In this document: piece after piece, positions 53,535 to 60,865 of the stretch
Layout of the letters: every line of letters begins with the position of its first letter
Position numbering within the stretch: position 1 is the first letter of the stretch
Source of the DNA: Sphingobacterium sp.
Lineage (GTDB): Bacteria; Bacteroidota; Bacteroidia; Sphingobacteriales; Sphingobacteriaceae
DNA: 64,000 nucleotides
Assembly: GCA_029239355.1 (NCBI GenBank)
Contig: JAQZAZ010000003.1
Location: forward strand, 62,001 to 126,000
Direction: 5' to 3'
Translations under genes and position numbers: made by a program
Notes under the pieces: generated by a model
Told to the model about the DNA's origin: nothing
What the model saw: only the letters and a program-made list of their open reading frames with translations
The model's database searches: none

Positions 53535-54686
53535 TCAATTTTCACCAAAAAAGTCTAGCATCTGCTGCAAAGCTGTTGTCGAATGCATTCGGTCGCCATT
53601 TTCCAATGTATCCTGTGTGGCTTCTGCTCCACGTTGGATCATCTGTTTCTCAAAATAAGAAATCGCAATTTCTAAGCTTTCAAAATTACCATTGGTCAGA
53701 CATGCCGCAAGTTCAAATGCATCTTGCATAGCAACATTTGCGCCCTCTCCGGCAAAAGGTGGCATACGGTGGGCAGCATCACCAATCATTGTGAGATTAG
53801 ACTGTGTATTCCAACATTGATCAAGAGGGAAATAGTATTGTGGCCGAGGTATAAAAGACACATTTTCGTTAGCAAAAAATTCGTTCCACACAACGCTCCA
53901 GCCCGAAAAATTATCCTTTAACCATTTGGAAACTTGCTGTTTGATATTGACATCATTACCTGGTTCGGCAAATATATGTTCAGGCGCTTTTGTGCTGGCA
54001 ACAAACATGATGGATCCATCGCCCTTTGTGCCATACCCGATAAACTGCTCATCCCCAAAAGCCATTACTTTTCCTCCTTTTGTAAATTCGAATAGCTTGG
54101 AAGCGTTTTTATGCGCATCATATATATTTCCTTCTACCAACGTAATCCCCGAATAAATTGGGTTAGGCGCATTGAGATAAGAACGTATTTTGGAATTTGC
54201 ACCATCGGCAGCAACAACAAGATCGGCATAGGCTGTCTGTCCCTTTTTAAATTGTAAAATCCAGCCTTCTCCATGTTTTTCCATCGAAACAAAATGGCGA
54301 TCCCAGACTAGTGTATTTTTATTCAGCGAATTCAGCAAAATATCACGTAGCGGAGCCCGATCAATTTCCGGTCGGTTTTCAGCAACCGCAGCGATATGAT
54401 CATGATCGTCAAATTTAATATGAAGATCCTTATCCACGATACGCAGCTTACTTGCTGTCGGGCGATAATGTTTATAAAATTCATCGATAAGTCCCGCACG
54501 TTTTATCGCCTCAAGACCTGTCCCTTCATGAAGGTCCAATGTAGAGCCTTGTACGCGCACATCGCGGCTGAAATCACGTTCATAAACTTGTACATCCGCC
54601 CCCTCCATCTGTAATAATCGAGCTAGGGTCAGGCCGGCCATTCCGCCGCCGACAATAGCAATTTTTTTATTTTCTATTAACATCAT
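53535..54686 (-). CDS. FAD-dependent monooxygenase, Tet(X)-like
   Basis: 383-residue flavoprotein hydroxylase of the PHBH group. FAD-binding fingerprint IAIVGGGMAGLTLARLLQ (residues about 8-25), the VYERD end of strand 2 followed by RVQGSTLDLHEGTGLEA, DG motif VVAADGANSKIR, and GD motif MIGDAAHRMPPFAGEGANVAM. The TLDLHxGxGxEAxxxAGL stretch, RxxLLNSL and TMIGDAAHxMPPFAGxG, and overall length closely follow Tet(X) tetracycline monooxygenases, but many residues differ. Its natural substrate is unknown. It follows an AraC regulator 27 nt upstream in the same direction, forming an operon. Confidence 0.87.
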   Translation of the reverse strand: MMLIENKKIAIVGGGMAGLTLARLLQMEGADVQVYERDFSRDVRVQGSTLDLHEGTGLEAIKRAGLIDEFYKHYRPTASKLRIVDKDLHIKFDDHDHIAAVAENRPEIDRAPLRDILLNSLNKNTLVWDRHFVSMEKHGEGWILQFKKGQTAYADLVVAADGANSKIRSYLNAPNPIYSGITLVEGNIYDAHKNASKLFEFTKGGKVMAFGDEQFIGYGTKGDGSIMFVASTKAPEHIFAEPGNDVNIKQQVSKWLKDNFSGWSVVWNEFFANENVSFIPRPQYYFPLDQCWNTQSNLTMIGDAAHRMPPFAGEGANVAMQDAFELAACLTNGNFESLEIAISYFEKQMIQRGAEATQDTLENGDRMHSTTALQQMLDFFGEN

Positions 54687-54713
54687 ATTTGTTCTTAAAA
54701 TGTTAAGACAAAA

Positions 54714-55475
54714 TTATTTCGATGTCAGGGAAGATAATAGTATAAATCGGTCGTTTTTATTTTTTAGCAATTCCTTGGGAACTACTCCAGAGAACTTCTT
54801 AATTTCTTTGATAAAATGATTCTGGTCAAAAAAGTGTTCATCAGGAAAAAGCTTCCCTTGGGCAATGTGATCTAAAGAAGCCCGAAAACGTAAAATGTTA
54901 GAATATACTTTTAGGGATAAGCCAAACCACTGATTAAAATAGCGATTGATCTGCCTACTTGTCCAAAATACTTTTTCTGAAAGCTCAGAAACTGAAATAG
55001 TGCCTTTACTTTCGTATATAAGATCAAATAATTTTTGTTTACGTGCATCGATAGTTGCAGGTAACATTGATGAAAGCACTTGGACAGACTTGTCAATAAA
55101 ATAATCAAAATCCTGTAAATCCTGTTCGCTAAAACCCCAAAAATCATGTTCCAATATCTTCCCAGAATTTATAATATCAGCTATACTCTCGTTTAAAATA
55201 TATTCTATTGCAAGTAATTTTAAGCTGATACAAAATATTACCCCATCGATTGGAATTGTAGCCTGTTCATGCGGTAGCGTACCCAGTCCGAGCAAAATGA
55301 TCCGAAAACCTTCAGCTGGAGAACGAAAAAGAAATAAATCCACCCGCCCATCTGGCAAGCCTATTGTTTCTTTGACCTGCCCCGAATGATTGTAGAGACA
55401 CCAAAAACTATCTACGAAATCAGAAAGTGTGTGGTCAGGTTTAACAGTTTTATAGTATAGCCCATCCCCAATCAT
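54714..55475 (-). CDS. AraC-family transcriptional regulator (DUF6597-type N-domain)
   Basis: 253-residue regulator whose N-terminal half (YYKTVKPDHTLSDFVDSFWC; IGLPDGRVDLFLF) is the DUF6597-like sensor domain. The C-terminal half is an AraC helix-turn-helix (about 160-245, SVSELSEKVFWTSRQINRYFNQWFG, ending DQNHFIKEIKKFSGVVP). It is in one operon with the downstream Tet(X)-like monooxygenase (27 nt), so it probably controls that gene. It shares its architecture with the regulator at 40508 rather than with those at 19442 and 58893. Confidence 0.9.
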   Translation of the reverse strand: MIGDGLYYKTVKPDHTLSDFVDSFWCLYNHSGQVKETIGLPDGRVDLFLFRSPAEGFRIILLGLGTLPHEQATIPIDGVIFCISLKLLAIEYILNESIADIINSGKILEHDFWGFSEQDLQDFDYFIDKSVQVLSSMLPATIDARKQKLFDLIYESKGTISVSELSEKVFWTSRQINRYFNQWFGLSLKVYSNILRFRASLDHIAQGKLFPDEHFFDQNHFIKEIKKFSGVVPKELLKNKNDRFILLSSLTSK

Positions 55476-55657
55476 ACTATCTACTTATATATTTTGCCAT
55501 GCCATTTTAGGATCTGTGCACTGTTACTTTTATCCCTGCTAAATTTAGAAATTAAATCTTACAACATCCGAAAAAGAAAATAGAAACGAATTTACTCTTT
55601 CACTCTTAATATGAGCCATAATACTTACTTTTATAGCTTGACTTTAACGCTCTAAAA

Positions 55658-56239
55658 ATGGCAATCAAAGATATCGAAATTGTAAAAACTGAAATCCTAT
55701 CCAATAATTGGTATACCTTAAAAAAAGTCACCTATCAATATACAAAGCCCGACGGTACAGTGCAACAACAAAGCCGAGAAGCTTATGATAGAGGGAATGG
55801 CGCGGTGATATTGCTTTATAATACCGTGTCCAAGACTGTTATATTAACCAGGCAGTTTAGAATTCCGACCTATATCAACGGAAATGAGTCTGGCATGTTA
55901 ATAGAAGCCTGCGCAGGTTTGCTAGATCAAGATTCCCCACAAGATTGTATACGGCGGGAAACAGAAGAAGAAACTGGTTATCAGATCAAGGAAGCAGAAA
56001 AGATATTTGAAGCCTATATGTCGCCCGGTTCAGTTACCGAAATTCTGCATTTCTTTATCGCCGAGTATACGAACAATATGAAAGTCAGTGATGGTGGAGG
56101 TTTGGAAGAAGAAGAGGAGAATATCGAAATCCTCGAGATTCATATTCAAGATGCGTTACGCATGATCGAAAGCGGCGAAATCAAAGATGGCAAGACCATT
56201 ATGCTCCTGCAATATATTAAATTGAAAAATATTTTGTAG
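55658..56239 (+). CDS. nudK: Nudix hydrolase, GDP-mannose pyrophosphatase NudK-like
   Basis: 193-residue cytosolic pyrophosphatase acting on nucleotide sugars such as GDP-mannose. It has the NudK arrangement: N-terminal [56 protein letters not shown] and the Nudix box [22 protein letters not shown]. In the box the RETEEETG part that holds the metal-binding glutamates is intact. The first Glu expected after GLLDxD (as in E. coli NudK) is Ser here, which may alter but need not abolish activity. Typical length; rightward single gene. Confidence 0.87.
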   Translation: MAIKDIEIVKTEILSNNWYTLKKVTYQYTKPDGTVQQQSREAYDRGNGAVILLYNTVSKTVILTRQFRIPTYINGNESGMLIEACAGLLDQDSPQDCIRRETEEETGYQIKEAEKIFEAYMSPGSVTEILHFFIAEYTNNMKVSDGGGLEEEEENIEILEIHIQDALRMIESGEIKDGKTIMLLQYIKLKNIL

Positions 56240-56261
56240 CCTATTCTTTTAGCTAAATATC

Positions 56262-56687
56262 TTAACGAGCCTCACTAAAAATAAATTTGGCCTGCTGAAA
56301 ACTGATCGTTGACGGAATATAATGCGGAATCCCCATATATACTTGCTCAGTACCGGATCCTAAAATATATTGAGACCCTTTCTTAAGTAAAACAAAGGGT
56401 CTCCTTTTCTTCTGCCCCCATCCAAACGGAAAATAATAGTAATCTCCGGCTAGCGTATCATTTTTGATATTTCCTTGAACTTCTCCCGAATCAATTTCAC
56501 CTCCCGGTCGGTAGAACCGTAATTTTCCATGAAAACGGCGTTCAAAGAGATTAAGCTCTAATTGAGCACTATCCCGATTGCTAAAAGCAACATATCTCAA
56601 CAACTCAGTATCTCGTCTCTTTTCTTCACAACTTGCAAACGAAAGTGCCAACAGAACAAAATAAGCAGCAAAAGTAATTAAACGCAT
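56262..56687 (-). CDS. Hypothetical lipoprotein
   Basis: 141-residue protein with a lipoprotein signal (YFVLLALSFASC, Cys about residue 20). The mature part is beta-rich with basic and aromatic residues (FHGKLRFYRPGGEIDSGEV; GDYYYFPFGWGQKKRRPF). It is a type common in Bacteroidota as a small calycin-like lipoprotein of unknown role. Convergent with the Nudix gene, only 22 nt between the stops. Confidence 0.72.
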   Translation of the reverse strand: MRLITFAAYFVLLALSFASCEEKRRDTELLRYVAFSNRDSAQLELNLFERRFHGKLRFYRPGGEIDSGEVQGNIKNDTLAGDYYYFPFGWGQKKRRPFVLLKKGSQYILGSGTEQVYMGIPHYIPSTISFQQAKFIFSEAR

Positions 56688-56783
56688 TCTTTTTTATAAA
56701 ATTTCGATACACCCTGATTCAGCGAAAAATAATTTCCCTATTTAAAACGCTAAATTATAAGTCGCCAATCTAGTGTTAAAAAT

Positions 56784-57215
56784 TCAACTTTTACCTGCAT
56801 TCGTCACAATTTTATCTGCTAGCATTTTTAGCTGTTGCATATCGGAATAATCCAACTTTAGGGCTTCAAAAATTTGCATAGGAATACAGTTTGCTTTTTC
56901 TTTCAATTCTACACCTTGATCCGTGAGACGAATTTTCACGACCCGCTCATCTGCCTTACTCCGGGTTCGGGTAAGCAGCGACTTCCCTTCCAGTCGCTTC
57001 AGCAATGGTGTTAGTGTGCCATTGTCCAAAAACAACTTTTCTCCAAGCTGATTGACCGTTTGCTCACCATTTTCCCATAAAGCCATCATTGTAATATACT
57101 GTGGATACGTCAAATCTATTTCTTCTAAAATAGCACGATATTGCTGCATGATCTCACGGTGCAGGACATATACGGAAAAACAAAGCTGTTTGTCCAATTT
57201 CAATAAATCATCCAT
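56784..57215 (-). CDS. ohrR: OhrR-type MarR-family peroxide-sensing repressor
   Basis: 143-residue MarR regulator that loses DNA binding when its reactive cysteine is oxidised by organic peroxides. The sensing Cys12 lies in LDKQLCFSVYVLHREI, matching the position of OhrR Cys15. The winged helix follows (TYPQYITMMALWENG; LFLDNGTLTPLLKRLEGKSLLTR; wing SKADERVVKIRLT). It is last in the ohr operon (Ohr, DUF1304, nitroreductase, OhrR). An inverted repeat over the operon promoter (58756-58779) is its likely operator, giving autoregulation. Confidence 0.93.
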   Translation of the reverse strand: MDDLLKLDKQLCFSVYVLHREIMQQYRAILEEIDLTYPQYITMMALWENGEQTVNQLGEKLFLDNGTLTPLLKRLEGKSLLTRTRSKADERVVKIRLTDQGVELKEKANCIPMQIFEALKLDYSDMQQLKMLADKIVTNAGKS

Positions 57216-57261
57216 TTTGCAAAGATATTGTTTTCCTAAAGTTTAGTGGATAAGATGTTTC

Positions 57262-57897
57262 CTATTTATATTCAACGACAAACTCCTCTTTTGGTATTCT
57301 TACTTTTTTCATTGTAGAGATCCAGTCGCGAGAAGCATCGGCAACACCTACATACATTAGCGATACACTTTTCAATCCAAGTTTATCCAATTGCAACACT
57401 TCATCCACTACATTATTGTCGAAGCCTTCCGCTGGAGTAGAATCTACCCGCAATTCTGCTGCTTGTGCCAAGGCCAATCCCAACGCAATATAGGTTTGTC
57501 GCGCAGTATGGGCAAAATTGCGCTCTGCTTCTTCATTTAGATATATGGACTTCAATTTATCTGTATACGATCCAAACCTACCGCGCGGTAAATCCCGTAC
57601 ATCAGTCGTAAAATCATAAACTTCATCAATACGCTCTTCTGTATATCTGTCCCAAGCAGCAAAAACCAATACATGAGAACATTCTCTCATACATTCAGGA
57701 TTTAAGGCACCTTTTGCCAATTCCTCTTTCAAAGTTTGGTTTTCAACCACCAATATTTTAAATGGTTGTAGGCCCGAAGAAGTTGGTGCAAGGCGCGCTG
57801 CCTCCAATATTTTATCTATATTTTCCTGTGTTACCTTTTTTGTCGGATCATACGCTTTTACAGCGTGTCTCCATTGTAAATCTGTAATTAATGACAT
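57262..57897 (-). CDS. NfsB-like nitroreductase/NAD(P)H-dependent oxidoreductase
   Basis: 211-residue FMN-dependent oxidoreductase. Nitroreductase signatures: WRHAVKAYDPTKKVTQENID, ILEAARLAPTSSGLQPFKILVV (FMN phosphate-binding), ARQTYIALGLALAQAAELRVDSTPAEGF, and VGVADASRDWISTMKKVRIP. The DKLGLKSVSLMYVG stretch completes the fold. It reduces quinones or nitro compounds; within the ohr operon it may serve thiol or redox repair, but that is inferred from position. The gap to the upstream DUF1304 gene is 12 nt. Confidence 0.9.
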   Translation of the reverse strand: MSLITDLQWRHAVKAYDPTKKVTQENIDKILEAARLAPTSSGLQPFKILVVENQTLKEELAKGALNPECMRECSHVLVFAAWDRYTEERIDEVYDFTTDVRDLPRGRFGSYTDKLKSIYLNEEAERNFAHTARQTYIALGLALAQAAELRVDSTPAEGFDNNVVDEVLQLDKLGLKSVSLMYVGVADASRDWISTMKKVRIPKEEFVVEYK

Positions 57898-57909
57898 TTA
57901 GTTAATTAT

Positions 57910-58278
57910 TTATTTTGAAAAAAGAACGAATAATATCGCCAACAACGCCGGAACTCCCTGTACAAAGAATATTTTTTTACTTGCAGTGATGCCTCCGAAT
58001 ATACCCGCAACAAGAACACAGCCTAGAAAGAATAGGCGAACATTGTCACTCCAGATCGGATCATTGATAAAAAATGACCAAGCCAAACCGGCGACCAAAA
58101 AGCCATTATATAGGCCCTGATTGGCAGCAAGCCCTTTTGTAGGTTTAAAGAGCTCGGCTGGTAGCGCTTTACCGAAACTACGCCTTCCAGCAGTTTCCCA
58201 TGCGAACATTTCCATCCACACAATGTAAATATGTTCTATTAATACAAGTACAGTAAGCACTGTGGCAATATGATTCAT
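57910..58278 (-). CDS. DUF1304 membrane protein
   Basis: 122-residue protein with four membrane helices (about residues 4-24, 55-75, 80-98 and 102-120). The pattern HIYIVWMEMFAWETAGRRSFG and KGLAANQGLYNGFLVAGLAW is characteristic of the DUF1304 family, found near Ohr genes in several bacteria. Function unknown. Only 3 nt separate it from the Ohr stop, so it is co-transcribed and probably co-translated. Confidence 0.87.
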   Translation of the reverse strand: MNHIATVLTVLVLIEHIYIVWMEMFAWETAGRRSFGKALPAELFKPTKGLAANQGLYNGFLVAGLAWSFFINDPIWSDNVRLFFLGCVLVAGIFGGITASKKIFFVQGVPALLAILFVLFSK

Positions 58279-58281
58279 ATA

Positions 58282-58707
58282 TTATTCGTTATTTGACACG
58301 GTTAATTTCACATCGATATTACCTCTGGTCGCATTGGAATACGGACATACCTGATGTGCTTTTTCAATCAGTTGTTGTGCTACATCCAAACTAACCGCAG
58401 GGATATTGGCATGCAACTCCGCGGCCAGTCCAAAACCACCATTTTCTAATTGACCTATACTCACCTGGGCGGTAACGGTTGTTTCACCTGTTTTTATCTT
58501 TTCTTGTCTAATCACCAAATTCAGGGCACTATCAAAGCAAGCAGCATAACCAGCCGCAAAAAGCATTTCTGGGTTTGCATAATCATCATTTGCTCCACCA
58601 AGTCCCTTCGGCATACGTACCGCCAAGTCCAATACAGCATTTTCACTTTTTACCTGACCATTTCTTCCTCCTGTGGCTGTAGCGCCGATTGTATATAACG
58701 TTTTCAT
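58282..58707 (-). CDS. ohr: Organic hydroperoxide resistance protein Ohr
   Basis: 141-residue thiol peroxidase (Ohr/OsmC family) that reduces organic hydroperoxides using lipoyl or dithiol donors. Catalytic Cys57 in AAGYAACFDSALN and resolving Cys121 in VCPYSNATRGNI are both present, with TATGGRNG at the N-terminus and NPEMLFAAGYAACF before the active site. Typical length of Ohr, not of OsmC. First gene of the operon, preceded by a good promoter and an inverted-repeat operator (58740-58779). Confidence 0.95.
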   Translation of the reverse strand: MKTLYTIGATATGGRNGQVKSENAVLDLAVRMPKGLGGANDDYANPEMLFAAGYAACFDSALNLVIRQEKIKTGETTVTAQVSIGQLENGGFGLAAELHANIPAVSLDVAQQLIEKAHQVCPYSNATRGNIDVKLTVSNNE

Positions 58708-58739
58708 ATTTATTTTGTTTTGTTTTTGTTTCTACTACA

Positions 58740-58779
58740 CAAATGTAGATTGAAAAATTATATTGTGCAAAATATAATT
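58740..58779 (-). promoter_or_regulatory. ohr operon promoter with OhrR operator
   Basis: Minus strand: TTTG (complement of 58768-58771), 20-nt spacer, TACATTTG (complement of 58740-58747), a perfect -7 match. A perfect 9-bp inverted repeat AATTATATT (58756-58764) and AATATAATT (58771-58779), spacer 6, covers the -33 element, ideally placed for repression by the MarR-type OhrR. Confidence 0.7.
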
Positions 58780-58867
58780 GGACTAATGACATTTAAATGA
58801 AAATTGTCTGCATTGTCCAAATGAGTAGATCAGGAAACCTGTAAGTGATTCAATAAAAAAAGCTAAA

Positions 58868-58881
58868 TTTGATTCTTGCAA
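58868..58881 (+). promoter_or_regulatory. Shared AraC-associated motif (copy 3)
   Basis: TTTGATTCTTGCAA, preceded by TAAA so that TAAATTTG is also a perfect -7 element. It ends 11 nt before the AraC start codon, the same place as copy 1 before the regulator at 19442. Confidence 0.5.
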
Positions 58882-58892
58882 ATGTAATTGTT

Positions 58893-59807
58893 ATGGAAAC
58901 AACTTCAATTGAACAGTTTTACAATGAGATAAACGCGAGTATACCGAAGGAAATCGCGCGTGAGATTGGGCATTTTAATGTGTTTAGTTATGTGGAGCTT
59001 GCAGCAAAGTTGAAAGAGAAACCCGTTATGCCTTATAACAAACGAACCTATTACAAAATCAGTCTTATAACAGGAAAGAACACAGCCGAATATGCTGATA
59101 AGGTAATCGAAATAGAGGAGTCCGCGTTGGTCTTTGCGACACCGAAAGTACCCTACCATTGGATACCTAGAGACGAAAATCAACAAGGCTATTTTTGCGT
59201 TTTTACAGATGATTTTTTAGCAAGAAATAAAAGTGGCGTCATATTAGATGATCTGCCAATCTTTCAGCCCGGCGGGCTTCCTGTTTTCCAAATCACTCCC
59301 GAACAGCGCCTTGAAATTGAACACATTTTCAAAAAAATGAATAATGAATTGTCTTCCGATTATGTATTTAAATATGATCTTTTGCGAAATTATGTACTTG
59401 AAATTATTCATTATGGGCAAAAATTACAACCGAAAAGCATCAGTAACCCCACGCATAATGCCTCCAGTAGAATTACTTCACTTTTCATCGAATTATTGGA
59501 AAGACAGTTCCCTGTAGAATCACCAATGCAACGGTTACAGCTCCGAACAGCAACTGATTTTGCTGAACGTCTCGCGGTTCACGTTAACCATCTGAATAAA
59601 ATCCTAAAAGACAATACGGGAAAAACAACCACGCATGTAATTAGCGCCAGAATTACGCAGGAGGCAAAAATTCTCCTTAAACAAACAGACTGGAATATTT
59701 CCGAGATTGCGTATTCACTCGGTTTTGAAGAAATCGCCCATTTTTCTAATTTCTTTAAAAAGCAGACCAATCTTTCACCAAACAATTTTCGTTCTCAACC
59801 GATATAG
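58893..59807 (+). CDS. AraC-family transcriptional regulator
   Basis: 304 residues from the ATG at 58893 (METTSIEQFYNEI); a TTG-started longer frame from 58869 lies inside the motif and is not needed. N-terminal cupin-like sensor domain (MPYNKRTYYKISLITGK; NQQGYFCVFTDDFL) and C-terminal AraC helix-turn-helix with FAERLAVHVNHLNKILK and WNISEIAYSLGFEEIAHFSNFFKKQ. It is the paralogue of the regulator at 19442. It probably controls itself and the dehydrogenase gene at 59900. Confidence 0.93.
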   Translation: METTSIEQFYNEINASIPKEIAREIGHFNVFSYVELAAKLKEKPVMPYNKRTYYKISLITGKNTAEYADKVIEIEESALVFATPKVPYHWIPRDENQQGYFCVFTDDFLARNKSGVILDDLPIFQPGGLPVFQITPEQRLEIEHIFKKMNNELSSDYVFKYDLLRNYVLEIIHYGQKLQPKSISNPTHNASSRITSLFIELLERQFPVESPMQRLQLRTATDFAERLAVHVNHLNKILKDNTGKTTTHVISARITQEAKILLKQTDWNISEIAYSLGFEEIAHFSNFFKKQTNLSPNNFRSQPI

Positions 59808-59821
59808 TTTGAATTTCGCAA
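59808..59821 (+). promoter_or_regulatory. Shared AraC-associated motif (copy 4), upstream of the dehydrogenase
   Basis: TTTGAATTTCGCAA lies directly after the AraC stop codon and 78 nt before the SDR start at 59900. Same position as copy 2 has relative to the efflux gene. Confidence 0.5.
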
Positions 59822-59899
59822 ATATTCATTTGCTTTTCACAAACTCAACAGATGCCTTTCAAACGAAATTTGTCTTATAAAATTTTAAAAAAAATAAAA

Positions 59900-60661
59900 A
59901 TGGCAAAAAATAAAATCGCTTTAGTAACTGGTGGAAGCCGGGGTTTGGGAAGAAACATGGCAATTAATCTTGCTAAAAAAGGCATCGATGTCATACTGAC
60001 TTACCATAGCAATAAAGTAGAAGCAGATCATGTCGTCTCTACGATTCAGGCTTTGGGACAACATGCAGCTGCATTTCAATTCAATGCAGGTGATACAAAA
60101 TCCTTTGATCAGTTTATAACACAAATAACCGATCATCTCAAAAATCAAACAGGTCAATCAAATTTTGATTTCCTGATCAATAATGCAGGGACGGCATTAT
60201 ATGCCCCTTTTATGGAGACCACGGAGGAACAATTTGATGCGGTATACAATATTCATTATAAAGGAGTCTTTTTCCTAACCCAAAAAGCGCTTCCCTTTAT
60301 AAATGATGGCGGACGTATTATCAATATCTCCTCAGGCCTTGCCCGTTTTGCTTTTCCCGGTTCTTCGGCTTATGGTTCGATGAAAGGAGCCATCGAAGTT
60401 TTGACAAGATATCTTGCCAAAGAACTAGGATCTCGTGGTATTGCAGCGAATGTCGTCGCCCCCGGAGCTATTGAAACAGATTTTGGTGGCGGACATGTGC
60501 GCGATAATAAAGAAACCAATGCACATATTGCCAGTGTAACAGCCTTAGGTCGTGCCGGTTTACCCGACGATATCGGTGGAGTTGTTGCCTTCCTGTGTAC
60601 AGAAGATGCCCGATGGATCAATGGACAACGCATTGAAGTATCCGGTGGTATGAACCTTTAA
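59900..60661 (+). CDS. Short-chain dehydrogenase/reductase (SDR)
   Basis: 253 residues from the ATG at 59900 (MAKNKIALVTGG). The frame extends upstream to an ATG at 59852, but the added 16 residues do not fit the family. Classical SDR: NAD(P)-binding TGGSRGLGRNMA (about residues 10-21), NNAG motif, catalytic Ser in INISSG and YxxxK in SSAYGSMKGAIEVLT, and the C-terminal WINGQRIEVSGGMNL. An Arg in the first loop (SRG) suits NADP(H). Substrate unknown. It follows the AraC regulator and a copy of the shared motif, so it is likely its target. Confidence 0.92.
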   Translation: MAKNKIALVTGGSRGLGRNMAINLAKKGIDVILTYHSNKVEADHVVSTIQALGQHAAAFQFNAGDTKSFDQFITQITDHLKNQTGQSNFDFLINNAGTALYAPFMETTEEQFDAVYNIHYKGVFFLTQKALPFINDGGRIINISSGLARFAFPGSSAYGSMKGAIEVLTRYLAKELGSRGIAANVVAPGAIETDFGGGHVRDNKETNAHIASVTALGRAGLPDDIGGVVAFLCTEDARWINGQRIEVSGGMNL

Positions 60662-60774
60662 TGCGCATTTCATCAATACGAAGCATATGTCTCGCTACTA
60701 AACTAGCAGATAGATGTATACTATTGAAAATTATGGCTTAGATAATAGTTACATCTGCAGTAACAATACTTAAC

Positions 60775-60854
60775 AAAAAAATCCCCGATGCCTATTTTAG
60801 ATCGTCTTCAAAAAGAACCCTGCTTTTTGAGAACAATCGTAACGCATCGGGGAT
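60775..60854 (-). terminator. Intrinsic terminator of the TIG/NHL gene
   Basis: Perfect 11-bp stem ATCCCCGATGC (60781-60791) with GCATCGGGGAT (60844-60854), with an inner TCAAAAAG/CTTTTTGA stem. On the minus strand it ends in T7 (A-run 60775-60781). It lies directly after the stop of the leftward gene at 60866. Confidence 0.87.
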
Positions 60855-60865
60855 AGAGAAAAATC

